From Alkalibacterium sp046484155 (GTDB taxonomy: Bacteria > Bacillota > Bacilli > Lactobacillales > Carnobacteriaceae_A): a stretch of 64,000 nucleotides of DNA. The stretch is from contig NZ_JAWOBT010000104.1 of the NCBI RefSeq assembly GCF_046484155.1, positions 46,028 through 110,027 on the forward strand. The letters run 5' to 3'. The notes beneath the pieces were generated by a model, which saw only the letters and a program-made list of their open reading frames with translations, did no database searches and was not told the DNA's origin. Of the stretch, positions 1 through 8,503 are shown one piece after another; position 1 is the first letter of the stretch, and every line of letters begins with the position of its first letter. The translations under genes were made by a program, and so were the position numbers.

Positions 1-822
1 AAAAATGAAGAAGATGCATTTGTTCAAAAAAATGGTGTGACCTATAAAGTACTTTCAGAAGATGATGTATCTATCGGAGATACTTTAAAAGGCTTTGTTT
101 ATATCGATAAGCAAGATCAGGCAGTATTTTCTACAGTTATACCTGAAATTAATAAAGAAACATTTGGATGGGGAACCGTTGTTAAAGTAAACAGGACTTT
201 AGGCGTGTTTGTAGACGTTGATTGGCAAGATAAAGATGTAGTCGTATCAATAGATGATTTACCCGCTGAAGGACGCCTTTGGCCAAAAGAAGGAGACAGA
301 CTTTACCTTTCCATAAAAGTAGATAACAAAGATCGTATCTGGGGCAATTTAGCCGATGAAGAAAAATTCTTTGAAGATTATGTAGAAGGCACGAAACAAA
401 TGCAAAATCAAGACGTCACGGGTACTGTTTTTCACCTGAAAAAAAGTGGCACTTACGTTATTACAGAAGAGAAACATATTCTGTTTGTCCATCCTAGCGA
501 GCAGGATAAAGAGCCAAGATTAGGTCAAGAAGTCTCTGGTCGGGTCATTGGTTTAAGAGAAGATGGCGTACTCTATACCTCTATGCAACCAAGAGCTCAT
601 GAAGTCATTGATGACGATGCAATGATGCTGTTGGAGATGTTAAAACGTTCTGAAGATCATCACATTCCTTTCCACAATAAAACAGATCCTGAGCTAATAA
701 AAAAACAGTTTAACATTAGCAAGGGACAATTCAAGCGTGCTGTCGGTCGCTTAATGAAACAAGGACTAGTCACGCAAGATGAAACCGGAACAAAATTGAT
801 TGAGACTCCTTTAGAGGATTAA
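1..822 (+). CDS. cvfB: CvfB/YitL-like S1 RNA-binding protein (5' end outside window)
   Basis: The reading frame is open from base 1 to the TAA at 820-822. The first start-like codon (GTG at 37) lies inside residues FVQKNGVTYKV, which match the N-terminal part of CvfB/YitL. The true start is therefore upstream and the gene is truncated by the window edge; 273 codons are visible, against about 298 in B. subtilis YitL. The motifs GWGTVVKVNRTLGVFVDV and LWPKEGDRL are typical of the S1-like repeats. The last ~60 residues (from about NKTDPELIKKQFNISKGQ) look like the family's winged-helix. Family members are cytoplasmic RNA-binding proteins linked to post-transcriptional control of virulence in staphylococci. 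The target RNA cannot be told from sequence. Confidence 0.9.
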   Translation, partial: KNEEDAFVQKNGVTYKVLSEDDVSIGDTLKGFVYIDKQDQAVFSTVIPEINKETFGWGTVVKVNRTLGVFVDVDWQDKDVVVSIDDLPAEGRLWPKEGDRLYLSIKVDNKDRIWGNLADEEKFFEDYVEGTKQMQNQDVTGTVFHLKKSGTYVITEEKHILFVHPSEQDKEPRLGQEVSGRVIGLREDGVLYTSMQPRAHEVIDDDAMMLLEMLKRSEDHHIPFHNKTDPELIKKQFNISKGQFKRAVGRLMKQGLVTQDETGTKLIETPLED

Positions 823-856
823 GAATTAGGTTGAGACTTTGGTCATATTATTTTAT

Positions 857-879
857 ACTTATCCTGATAAGGATTAAGT
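857..879. other. Imperfect inverted repeat upstream of fur
   Basis: Arms ACTTATCC (857-864) and GGATTAAGT (871-879) are separated by 6 nt, with one extra T in the right arm, between the cvfB stop and fur. No T-run follows, so it is a poor Rho-independent terminator. It could be an operator (for example for Fur autoregulation) or a weak hairpin, and does not match the classic Fur box well. Confidence 0.3.
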
Positions 880-926
880 GTAAATAATTTATAGATAAGA
901 ATCGATTCAATCCAAGGGAGTTCAGC

Positions 927-1385
927 ATGAAAAAATTAGACTCTTCATTTAAAGTTATCAGAAAAAAGTTACATGAGGCAGGTTTTAAATTAACGCCTCA
1001 AAGAGAACTGACCGTTGAGGTGTTACTTGAAAAAGAAAAAGATCATTTAAGTGCCGAAGAAGTGTATCTTTTAGTGAAATCCAAAAACGCAGGCATCGGT
1101 TTAGCTACTGTCTACCGAACGCTTGAAATTTTGACAGAACTACAAATTATCAATAAACTAACTTTTCAAGACGGCATCGCCCGCTATGATTTGAATATGA
1201 ATGAGGATAAACACCAGCATCATCATTTATTGTGTTTGAAATGTGGGAAGATTGAAGAAGTGAAAAATGATATGCTTTTAGAAATTGAAATGGAAATCGA
1301 AAAAGAGTATCGCTTTATTGTGAAAGATCATAGACTGACTTTCCATGGTATATGTAACGAATGTGCCAAGAATCAATTGGGTTAA
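927..1385 (+). CDS. fur: Ferric uptake regulator Fur
   Basis: 152-residue Fur-family transcription regulator. The N-terminal winged helix carries LTPQRELTVEVLL and DHLSAEEVYLLVK, followed by the DNA-recognition segment IGLATVYRTLEIL, all very close to B. subtilis Fur rather than PerR or Zur. A His-rich metal site (HQHHH, residues 96-100) and two CxxC pairs (103/106 and 143/146) for structural zinc are present. The segment KDHRLTFHGIC is typical of Fur. An AAGGGAG ribosome site lies just before ATG 927. Gene order fur-xerD-deoB-punA matches B. subtilis, which supports Fur. The expected role is Fe(II)-dependent repression of iron uptake genes; no target is visible here. Confidence 0.9.
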   Translation: MKKLDSSFKVIRKKLHEAGFKLTPQRELTVEVLLEKEKDHLSAEEVYLLVKSKNAGIGLATVYRTLEILTELQIINKLTFQDGIARYDLNMNEDKHQHHHLLCLKCGKIEEVKNDMLLEIEMEIEKEYRFIVKDHRLTFHGICNECAKNQLG

Positions 1386-1399
1386 ATGAGGATGATTGT

Positions 1400-2299
1400 A
1401 TGTTAAATCTTGAGCCGTTTGATGACTATATTGTCTTCTTGAAAATCGAAAAAGGATTGGCAAACAATACAATCAGCAGTTATCAAAGAGATATTGGACA
1501 ATATATTGATTATCTCAATAAACATAAAATAAAATCTTGGAAGGAGATAGATCGCTATCTCCTTCTTGATTATTTTAGTGAACAGAAAGCATTGAAAAAA
1601 GCAGATAATACGATCATTCGTATGTTTTCAAGTGTTAGAAAGTTTCACCAGTACTTAAAACAAGAAGGATATGCAGAGGAAGATCCCATGTTGTACGTGA
1701 AGACACCAAAAAAAGCAGATTCTCTACCTAAAATAGTTTCTATGCAGCAAATAGACCAATTGCTGCAAACGCCAGATACGACAAAACCTTTAGGCATAAG
1801 AGATCGTGCTATTTTAGAAGTGATGTACGCAACCGGGCTAAGAATTACAGAATTAATTGAGTTGACAACGAATGATGTCCATTTATCAATGAAACTCATA
1901 CAAATAGTTGGAAAGGGAAACAAAGAGCGATTGATCCCGATAGGCGACATGGGTTGTAAATGGTTAGATTATTACATGACAACAACTAGACCGAAACTGC
2001 TAGAGAAAGCTTCACAAGAAACTTCTGTCATATTTTTGAATTCTCGAGGGAGACCATTAAGCAGACAAGGCGTATGGAAAAAAATAAAACAGCTCGCTCA
2101 AAAAGCAGGGCTGAAAAAATCGATAACTCCCCATACTTTGCGACATTCTTTTGCAACACATTTGCTCGAAAATGGAGCAGATTTACGAGTTGTACAAGAA
2201 CTGTTGGGTCATGCGAATGTTTCAACGACACAAATATACACTCACATTACCAAGCATCGACTCAAAGATGTTTATTCTACTTATCATCCGAGAGCTTAA
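1400..2299 (+). CDS. xerD: Site-specific tyrosine recombinase XerD
   Basis: 299-residue tyrosine recombinase that, with XerC, resolves chromosome dimers at dif. The N-terminal SAM-like DNA-binding domain includes FLKIEKGLANNTISSYQRDI. The C-terminal catalytic domain shows the conserved set: Arg in ATGLRITEL, Lys region in GKGNKERLIP, HTLRHSFATHLL, and His/Tyr in LGHANVSTTQIYTHI. I chose ATG 1400, preceded by TGAGGATG at 1387-1394, over an in-frame codon at 1361 that would overlap fur. The protein then begins MLNLEPFDDYI, as in the family. It lies 14 nt downstream of fur and is probably cotranscribed with it. Confidence 0.93.
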   Translation: MLNLEPFDDYIVFLKIEKGLANNTISSYQRDIGQYIDYLNKHKIKSWKEIDRYLLLDYFSEQKALKKADNTIIRMFSSVRKFHQYLKQEGYAEEDPMLYVKTPKKADSLPKIVSMQQIDQLLQTPDTTKPLGIRDRAILEVMYATGLRITELIELTTNDVHLSMKLIQIVGKGNKERLIPIGDMGCKWLDYYMTTTRPKLLEKASQETSVIFLNSRGRPLSRQGVWKKIKQLAQKAGLKKSITPHTLRHSFATHLLENGADLRVVQELLGHANVSTTQIYTHITKHRLKDVYSTYHPRA

Positions 2300-2359
2300 T
2301 GAATTAAATGTGTAACGTCTAAATCTTTTTTCATAAAAGGGCTAAATACAGTGCCGTTC

Positions 2360-2388
2360 TTGCATTGTTAAGCGTACTCATTTATTCT
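2360..2388 (+). promoter_or_regulatory. Candidate promoter for deoB-punA
   Basis: TTGCAT at 2360-2365 and TATTCT at 2383-2388 are 17 bp apart, just ahead of the deoB ribosome site. Prediction from consensus only. Confidence 0.4.
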
Positions 2389-2420
2389 GAAAGAAAGAGA
2401 TAATATAAGGAGGAAAAAAA

Positions 2421-3590
2421 ATGAATTTTGATCGTATACATTTAGTTGTTTTAGATTCTGTAGGCATTGGTGAAGCTCCAGATGCTAAAGAGTTCAATGA
2501 TGAGGGTGCCCATACTTTAGGTCATATTGCTGAAGAAGTAGGCTTGAATGTTCCTCATATGCAAACGCTCGGTTTAGGCAACATTGCGACACTTAAAGGC
2601 ATTGATCCCGTTGATACTACTAAAGGTTATTACACTAAACTGGAAGAAAAATCAGTAGGAAAAGATACAATGACAGGTCATTGGGAATTAATGGGACTAC
2701 ATATTAAAACCCCATTCAGAGTATTTCCAGATGGCTTCCCGGACGATTTAATTAAAAAAATCGAAGAACACACAGGAAGAAAAATTGTAGGCAATAAGCC
2801 AGCATCTGGTACTGAAATCATTGAAGAACTCGGTGAACATCAAATGGAAACCGGGGACTTGATTGTTTATACGTCTGCAGATCCGGTACTGCAGATTGCA
2901 GCGCATGAAGATGTCATTCCTCTGGAAGAACTTTATGAAATCTGTGAGTATGTTAGAGAAATCACAAAAGAGGATCCATACATGATCGGACGCATTATTG
3001 CTCGTCCTTATTTGGGTGAACCTGGAGAGTTCGCACGCACCAGTAACCGTCACGATTATGCATTAAGTCCGTTTGGTGATACAGTATTAGATTTTCTTAA
3101 AGAAGACGGAAAAGACGTTATTGCAGTAGGTAAGATCGACGATATCTTTAATGGAAAAGGTATCACAGAATCCGTGCGTACAAAATCTAACATGGATGGT
3201 GTCGATAAATTAATAGCTGTAATGAACAAAGATTTCAACGGGATAAGCTTTACCAATTTAGTTGATTTTGACGCATTATACGGTCACCGTAGAAACGTGG
3301 AAGGTTACCGAGATGCCTTGGAAGAATTTGATGCTCGCTTACCAGAAATCTATGATGCTCTGAAAGAGAACGACTTACTGATCCTTACAGCTGACCACGG
3401 GAATGACCCAACAGCACCAGGGACCGATCACACAAGAGAGTACGTGCCGGTTTTAATCTATTCACCTAAGTTTAAAAAAGGTGAAGAACTACCTCAAGGC
3501 TTATTCGCAGATATCAGTGCAACGATTGCTGAAAACTTCGATGTCAAAAATACTGGATTCGGCGATAGTTTCTTGAAGAAATTAAAATAA
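2421..3590 (+). CDS. deoB: Phosphopentomutase DeoB
   Basis: 389 residues, the normal family length. It interconverts (deoxy)ribose 1-phosphate and 5-phosphate, linking nucleoside breakdown to the pentose phosphate pathway. The alkaline-phosphatase-fold metal ligands are visible in VVLDSVGIGEAPDA near the N-terminus and in LTADHGNDPT and TDHTREYVPVL near the C-terminus. The central motifs GKDTMTGHWELMG and TSNRHDYALSP are also conserved. The start is ATG 2421 after AAGGAGG. The gene lies 23 bp before punA, which supplies its sugar-phosphate substrate, so the two form a nucleoside salvage operon as in B. subtilis (drm-punA). Confidence 0.96.
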   Translation: MNFDRIHLVVLDSVGIGEAPDAKEFNDEGAHTLGHIAEEVGLNVPHMQTLGLGNIATLKGIDPVDTTKGYYTKLEEKSVGKDTMTGHWELMGLHIKTPFRVFPDGFPDDLIKKIEEHTGRKIVGNKPASGTEIIEELGEHQMETGDLIVYTSADPVLQIAAHEDVIPLEELYEICEYVREITKEDPYMIGRIIARPYLGEPGEFARTSNRHDYALSPFGDTVLDFLKEDGKDVIAVGKIDDIFNGKGITESVRTKSNMDGVDKLIAVMNKDFNGISFTNLVDFDALYGHRRNVEGYRDALEEFDARLPEIYDALKENDLLILTADHGNDPTAPGTDHTREYVPVLIYSPKFKKGEELPQGLFADISATIAENFDVKNTGFGDSFLKKLK

Positions 3591-3613
3591 AACATTAAAA
3601 GGAGAATCAATGA

Positions 3614-4435
3614 ATGACTGACACTTATACTTTGGCAATTGAAAAAGCAACAGCTTATTTAAGAGAAAAGGGAATTGAAATTCCAAAGATCGGATTGATT
3701 TTAGGTTCTGGATTAGGGGAACTGGCAAATGAAGCTGATAATGCCATAGCTGTCCCTTATGAAGATATCCCTGGATTTCCAGTTTCTACCGTTGAAGGTC
3801 ATGCAGGCCAATTGGTCTACGGTGACCTAGGTGGAAAAAAAGTATTAGCGATGCAAGGCCGTTTCCACTACTATGAAGGCTATTCAATGAAAGAAGTGAC
3901 CTTCCCGGTTAGAGTGATGAAAGCTTTGGGTGTTGAGTCACTTGTAGTTACAAACGCTGCCGGTGGTGTAAATAAAAAATTTATACCAGGCGATTTGATG
4001 ATCATCACTGATCATATCAACATGATAGGTGAGAATCCATTACATGGATCAAATGATGATACTCAAGGACCACGATTTACGGATATGAGTAATGCCTATG
4101 ATAAAGAGTACCAACGTATGATTGAAGATGTTGCGAAGGAACAAGATATTACTATCCAAAAAGGTGTCTACATGGGCATGTCCGGACCAACATATGAAAC
4201 ACCTGCAGAAGTTCGAATGATACGCACGTTAGGTGGCGATGCAGTAGGCATGTCAACGGTTCCTGAAGTGATCGTGGCAAATCATGCCGGTCTTAAAGTA
4301 GCAGGGATCTCTTGTATAACGAACTATGCTGCTGGGATGCAAGAGAGTTTAAATCATGATGAAGTCGTAGCAGTGACCACTCGAGTGAGAGAAACATTCA
4401 AAAATTTAGTTAAATCAATCATTTCAAATTTATAG
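3614..4435 (+). CDS. punA: Purine nucleoside phosphorylase PunA
   Basis: 273-residue trimeric-type (PNP/MTAP family) phosphorylase for inosine, guanosine and deoxy analogues; it yields free base and (deoxy)ribose 1-phosphate for DeoB. Seen: phosphate-binding loop IGLILGSGLGELA, VEGHAGQLVYG, QGRFHYYEGY, VTNAAGGVN, MSGPTYETPAEVRM and the base-site segment CITNYAAGMQ. The start is ATG 3614, 9 nt after GGAG. The ATG at 3610 runs into a stop after three codons and is not used. It is the last gene of the deoB operon and is followed by a strong terminator. Confidence 0.96.
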   Translation: MTDTYTLAIEKATAYLREKGIEIPKIGLILGSGLGELANEADNAIAVPYEDIPGFPVSTVEGHAGQLVYGDLGGKKVLAMQGRFHYYEGYSMKEVTFPVRVMKALGVESLVVTNAAGGVNKKFIPGDLMIITDHINMIGENPLHGSNDDTQGPRFTDMSNAYDKEYQRMIEDVAKEQDITIQKGVYMGMSGPTYETPAEVRMIRTLGGDAVGMSTVPEVIVANHAGLKVAGISCITNYAAGMQESLNHDEVVAVTTRVRETFKNLVKSIISNL

Positions 4436-4449
4436 ATAAGTGTTGAGAG

Positions 4450-4485
4450 AAAGAGCGAAAGTTTTTGACTTTCGCTCTTTTTCTG
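4450..4485 (+). terminator. Rho-independent terminator after punA
   Basis: A perfect 13-bp stem (4450-4462 with 4468-4480) with a 5-nt loop continues into a T-rich tail. Confidence 0.9.
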
Positions 4486-4504
4486 TCTGTAAATCATGAT
4501 CCGT

Positions 4505-4533
4505 TTGATTTTTACTTGATAAATAGGTATGAT
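4505..4533 (+). promoter_or_regulatory. Candidate promoter for lysA operon
   Basis: TTGATT (4505-4510), a 17-bp spacer and TATGAT (4528-4533) lie 58 nt upstream of the lysA start and just after the punA terminator. Confidence 0.6.
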
Positions 4534-4591
4534 TGTCATGAATGAATTTCTTTCGTTGTGAACGATTAACTTATAAGAAAAGTGGGAAAAG

Positions 4592-5923
4592 ATGAATAAA
4601 GATAATTACAGTAAACGATTAATGAGTAATATGGAGATCAATACGCACAATCATTTGGTCATTGACGGTGTAGATACGATAGACCTTGTTAATAAATACG
4701 GGACACCCCTTAATGTCTATGATCTTTCTTTAATAAAAGAAAAAATAAATATGTTTAAAGAGGCGTTTGAGAACTACGAAAATAAAACGCAAGTTGCCTA
4801 TGCCAGTAAAGCTTTTTCGTCGCTGGCGCTATACGAATTATTAGCAAAAGAAGATGTATCGCTGGATGTTGTTTCGGGCGGAGAGCTGTTTTTAGCTATA
4901 GAAGCCGGATTCCCTAAGGAGCGTATTCATTTTCATGGCAATAACAAATCATACGACGAACTAAATACTGCCATTCAAGAGAATATTGGATGCATAGTGA
5001 TCGATAATTTTTATGAAATTGAGATGGTGGAAGAATTAACGAACAAACATCATCGCGTAATGGATGTTCTCATTCGCGTAGCACCAGGTGTCGAAGCACA
5101 CACGCATGAGTATATCACGACCGGACAAGCGGATTCAAAGTTCGGATTTGATTTAGCCTCAGGACAAGTGGAAGGGGCTATTGAAAAGATAAAATCAGCT
5201 GAAAATATCAATTGTATCGGTTTACATGCCCATATCGGTTCTCAGATTTTTGAAGTCGACGGGTATCAAGCAGTCATTGAAAAACTTTTAGTCAAAGCAA
5301 AAGAGTGGGAAAAGTCATTTGATTTCACCTTAAACGTACTCAATGTGGGTGGAGGTTTCGGTATACGCTATACGGAGGCAGATACGCCACTTCCTTTGAA
5401 AGACTACGCTGAAGCTATTATGAATGCTGTAAGAAAGCATGCCAAGATAAACGAACTAGATCTTCCGGAAATTTGGATTGAACCAGGTAGAAGTATCGTA
5501 GGAGAAGCTGGAACAAGTCTGTATACGGTAGGAAGTCAAAAAAATATTCCGGCAATCAGAAAATATGTTTCGGTAGATGGGGGAATGGCGGATAATATCA
5601 GACCCGCGCTGTACCAAGCAGAGTATACTGGAGTGTTGGCAAATAGAGTCAACGGAGACAGTGAAGAACTAGTATCCATCGCCGGAAAAGCATGCGAGAG
5701 TGGAGATATGTTAATATGGGATATCACGTTACCTCGCCCCACTTATAAAGATATTTTAGCTATATTCAGTACCGGTGCATATGGTTATTCTATGGCGAGC
5801 AACTATAATCGCTTACCCAGACCTGCAGTGGTATTTGTAGAGAAGGGTAAAGATTTTTTAGCAATCAAGAGAGAAACAGTTCAAGACTATTTGAAATTAG
5901 AAAATAGTATCGAAAATTGGTAA
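4592..5923 (+). CDS. lysA: Diaminopimelate decarboxylase LysA
   Basis: 443-residue PLP-dependent fold-III decarboxylase making L-lysine from meso-diaminopimelate, the last step of lysine synthesis. The PLP lysine is in VAYASKAFSSLAL. HFHGNNKS, HAHIGSQIF, the glycine loop NVGGGFGIRY, EPGRSIVGEAG and the catalytic CESGD motif are all present. The ribosome site before ATG 4592 (GGGAAAAG) is modest; Met11 or Met14 are possible later starts. It has its own promoter and is followed 18 bp later by ribT. Confidence 0.95.
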   Translation: MNKDNYSKRLMSNMEINTHNHLVIDGVDTIDLVNKYGTPLNVYDLSLIKEKINMFKEAFENYENKTQVAYASKAFSSLALYELLAKEDVSLDVVSGGELFLAIEAGFPKERIHFHGNNKSYDELNTAIQENIGCIVIDNFYEIEMVEELTNKHHRVMDVLIRVAPGVEAHTHEYITTGQADSKFGFDLASGQVEGAIEKIKSAENINCIGLHAHIGSQIFEVDGYQAVIEKLLVKAKEWEKSFDFTLNVLNVGGGFGIRYTEADTPLPLKDYAEAIMNAVRKHAKINELDLPEIWIEPGRSIVGEAGTSLYTVGSQKNIPAIRKYVSVDGGMADNIRPALYQAEYTGVLANRVNGDSEELVSIAGKACESGDMLIWDITLPRPTYKDILAIFSTGAYGYSMASNYNRLPRPAVVFVEKGKDFLAIKRETVQDYLKLENSIENW

Positions 5924-5941
5924 CAAAACAGGAGGACTTTC

Positions 5942-6295
5942 ATGCTCGTCATATACAAAGCTGATTATCAGAAAATAACGATGGGATTACTGTCATACAT
6001 TCCTGATTTGAAAGAAACAAGTCGGTTAACAAAAGAAATGGAATGGTACAATCAAGAAGATAATCGACAGCTTTTCTTATGGAAAAGTGAAGAAACAGGT
6101 GATTTGGCTGGTGTTATCGGCATTGAAGAAGATGAAGAAATGGTCCTTTTAAGACACATCGCTGTGAACCCGTCTTACCGAGAAGAAGGCATGGCATCCA
6201 GCATGTTAAATGCTCTGTCAAAACAATGCGCACCGAAACGTATTGTTGGAACGCTGGAAACAGCATCTATTTTGACTAAGTGGCAAAAGGCTTAG
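5942..6295 (+). CDS. ribT: RibT-like GNAT acetyltransferase
   Basis: 117 residues, very similar in layout to B. subtilis RibT: MLVIYKADYQKITMGLLSYI at the start, then RQLFLWKSEE, and the GNAT acetyl-CoA segment LLRHIAVNPSYREEGMASSM. In B. subtilis ribT is the distal gene of the riboflavin operon and lies next to scpA. Here no ribDEAH genes precede it and it follows lysA, while riboflavin uptake is encoded at 11.4 kb. The acetylated substrate is not known. An AGGAGG site precedes ATG 5942. Confidence 0.8.
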   Translation: MLVIYKADYQKITMGLLSYIPDLKETSRLTKEMEWYNQEDNRQLFLWKSEETGDLAGVIGIEEDEEMVLLRHIAVNPSYREEGMASSMLNALSKQCAPKRIVGTLETASILTKWQKA

Positions 6296-6329
6296 ATAAT
6301 TAATATGACATTATAAAGTAGGAAACTGA

Positions 6330-7103
6330 ATGAGTGATAAATGGAAAGTTAACCTAGATATTTTTGAAGGACCACTTGATTTGCTGCTCCATCTGATCAA
6401 CCGGATGGAAATCGATATCTACGACATACCGATTAAAGAAATAACCGAACAATATCTAAATTATCTCCATGCTATGCAGCTGCTCCAACTTGACGTGGCA
6501 GGAGAATATTTAGTTATGGCGGCAACCCTTATGTCAATTAAAAGTCAATCGCTCCTTCCAAGAAATGAATCTTGGGAAGAAGTGGGTGAAGAGTTTAATG
6601 TTGAAGAAGATTCAATTGAAAAACTACAACAAAAACTTTTAGAATATCGGAAAATCAAGTATGTGTCGAGTAAATTAGATGAAAACCGTAGGAACCGTGA
6701 ACAATATTTTTCTAAACCACACGAGGACTTAACACACTTTCAACAGTTTATACCACTTGAAACAGGGGAGTTAGGATTAAGTGATTTAATTGGAGCGTTC
6801 GGTGAACTGTTCAAAAGAAAAGAATGGCTGGATCCTACTCCAAATACGATTGATTTAGAAGGAATTACCGTTAACGAAAAAATAGAATGGCTAGAAAAAA
6901 GGATATTCTCGAGTGTACAAGCGATACCTTTTCGACTATTGTTCACTAAACCGACAAAAAAAGAGTATGTTGTCACGTTCTTAGCCTTGCTAGAAATGAT
7001 TAAAGAAAATAAAGTAGCAATTGAACAATCTGACAGTTTCGGTGAAATTTATCTATCTAGTGTACAACAGGGAAAGAAAGGATTGAGTGAGCAAAATGAA
7101 TGA
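6330..7103 (+). CDS. scpA: Segregation and condensation protein A
   Basis: 257-residue kleisin subunit of the Smc-ScpAB condensin complex. The N-terminal signature FEGPLDLLLHLI and YDIPIKEITEQYL (Smc-neck binding) and the segment YLVMAATLMSIKSQSLLP are diagnostic. The C-terminal winged helix (VVTFLALLEMIKENKVAIEQ) binds the Smc head. The gene overlaps the start of scpB, which suggests coupled translation. Confidence 0.96.
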   Translation: MSDKWKVNLDIFEGPLDLLLHLINRMEIDIYDIPIKEITEQYLNYLHAMQLLQLDVAGEYLVMAATLMSIKSQSLLPRNESWEEVGEEFNVEEDSIEKLQQKLLEYRKIKYVSSKLDENRRNREQYFSKPHEDLTHFQQFIPLETGELGLSDLIGAFGELFKRKEWLDPTPNTIDLEGITVNEKIEWLEKRIFSSVQAIPFRLLFTKPTKKEYVVTFLALLEMIKENKVAIEQSDSFGEIYLSSVQQGKKGLSEQNE

Positions 7104-7707
7104 ATTTGCTACATACGAGGCCTTGTTATTTGTGGCCGGCGAAGAAGGGATAACGTTGAACGACTTGGCTCAATTGACAAAATCTACCCCTGACCACGTT
7201 AGAGTATGCCTTGAAGACCTATCAGAACAATATTTGAATGAAGAAAATAGTGGCTTGAAATTAATAGAAACGGCTGAAACGTACCGTTTAGTCACAAAAA
7301 AAGAATTTTCAGTCATAATAGAGCAATATGCAAAATCACCTCTGATTAAAAAGTTAAGTAAAGCTTCGGTTGAAACGCTGGCTATCATTGCTTATAAACA
7401 GCCCATCACTCGGATGGAGATAGAGGATATTAGAGGCGTACAGTTATCATCAAGCTTACAGAAGCTGAAGTTAAGAAATCTAATCCATGAAATCGGCCGA
7501 GTTGAAGCACCAGGTCGACCAGTACTCTACGGAACAACAGATTATTTTTTAGATTATTTTGGATTAAATGATTTAACTGAACTACCAGAATTAGAAGTTG
7601 AAGATGAAATGGAAAGTCAAAGTTTGTTTAGTGAAGAATTAGAATTTAAAGGAGATTATTATGGAACGTCTACAAAAAGTAATGGCACACGCGGGAATAG
7701 CTTCTAG
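7096..7707 (+). CDS. scpB: Segregation and condensation protein B
   Basis: 203-residue ScpB, the winged-helix partner that dimerises and binds ScpA. Seen: YEALLFVAGEEGITLNDLA, ETYRLVTKKEF, and the highly conserved ASVETLAIIAYKQPITRMEI followed by GRVEAPGRPVLYGTTDYFLDYFG. Two starts are possible: GTG 7087 (AAGGA 4 nt upstream) or ATG 7096; I report the ATG. It overlaps scpA by 8 nt at its 5' end and rluB by 47 nt at its 3' end, so the three genes form one tight operon. Confidence 0.94.
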   Translation: MNEFATYEALLFVAGEEGITLNDLAQLTKSTPDHVRVCLEDLSEQYLNEENSGLKLIETAETYRLVTKKEFSVIIEQYAKSPLIKKLSKASVETLAIIAYKQPITRMEIEDIRGVQLSSSLQKLKLRNLIHEIGRVEAPGRPVLYGTTDYFLDYFGLNDLTELPELEVEDEMESQSLFSEELEFKGDYYGTSTKSNGTRGNSF

Positions 7708-8380
7708 AAGAGCATCAGAAAAATTGATCAAAGAAGGCAGAGTAAAAGTGAACGGGGAAGTAGTTACCGAAATGGGTTTAAATGTAAGCAGTGACGACAC
7801 TATTGAAGTAGACAGTGTTCCTATTGCTAAAGAACAAAAGTTATATTTTCTCTTAAATAAACCCAGAGGTGTTATCTCAAGTGCGGATGATCCCAAGGGA
7901 AGAAAAACGGTTGTGGACTTCTTCTCACACATCGATCAGCGTATCTATCCAGTTGGACGTTTAGATTACGATACTACAGGCGTGCTTTTATTAACGAATG
8001 ATGGAGAACTGACCAACCAGTTGACACACCCAAAATATGGCATCGAAAAAACATATGTTGCTAAAGTGACAGGTTTGATCAATAAAACGGCTATCTCCAA
8101 ATTGGAAAAAGGCCTGAATATAGATGGTTACAAAACAAGACCCGCTAAAGCAAGAATTATCGATATCGACCCTAAGAAAAATATTAGTATGGTTGAATTA
8201 ACTATTCATGAAGGCAAAAATCATCAGGTGAAAAAAATGCTTAAAACGGTTGGTTTTCCTGTCGAGAAATTAAACAGAGACAAATATGGGTTTTTAACAA
8301 CAGAAGGTCTTCAATCGGGAGAATGGCGTCAACTTAAAACGTTTGAAGTAAACAAATTAAAAGAACTTATAAAAGAATAA
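7661..8380 (+). CDS. rluB: 23S rRNA pseudouridine synthase RluB
   Basis: 239 residues of the RsuA/RluB/E/F family, which isomerises a uridine in 23S rRNA. An S4 RNA-binding domain occupies about residues 2-60 (MERLQKVMAHAGIASRRASE). The catalytic Asp is in GRLDYDTTGVLLLTND. IHEGKNHQVKKML is the conserved C-terminal motif. AAAGGAG precedes ATG 7661, which lies inside scpB. The scpAB-rluB order is shared with Bacillus. Confidence 0.93.
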   Translation: MERLQKVMAHAGIASRRASEKLIKEGRVKVNGEVVTEMGLNVSSDDTIEVDSVPIAKEQKLYFLLNKPRGVISSADDPKGRKTVVDFFSHIDQRIYPVGRLDYDTTGVLLLTNDGELTNQLTHPKYGIEKTYVAKVTGLINKTAISKLEKGLNIDGYKTRPAKARIIDIDPKKNISMVELTIHEGKNHQVKKMLKTVGFPVEKLNRDKYGFLTTEGLQSGEWRQLKTFEVNKLKELIKE

Positions 8381-8398
8381 CTCCTAAAAGTGAATATG

Positions 8399-8428
8399 TT
8401 GGCAGAAACAGATCACATTCGTTATAAT
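8399..8428 (+). promoter_or_regulatory. Candidate promoter for resDE
   Basis: TTGGCA (8399-8404), an 18-bp spacer and TATAAT (8423-8428) lie in the 123-bp gap between rluB and resD. Confidence 0.55.
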
Positions 8429-8503
8429 AATCATAGATGAGGTTTGCTGAAAGTATTTGATATCTAGCCATGACTAAAGTATGAATTAGAGGAGTGTCTA
8501 AAC

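Noticed and set aside
37..822. GTG at 37 as the start of the cvfB gene
   Set aside because: The frame is open to base 1 and the residues before position 37 continue the family's N-terminal sequence, so the gene is cut by the window edge.
1361..1399. Earlier in-frame start for xerD at 1361
   Set aside because: It would overlap the end of fur and has no ribosome site; ATG 1400 has TGAGGATG upstream and gives the normal N-terminus.
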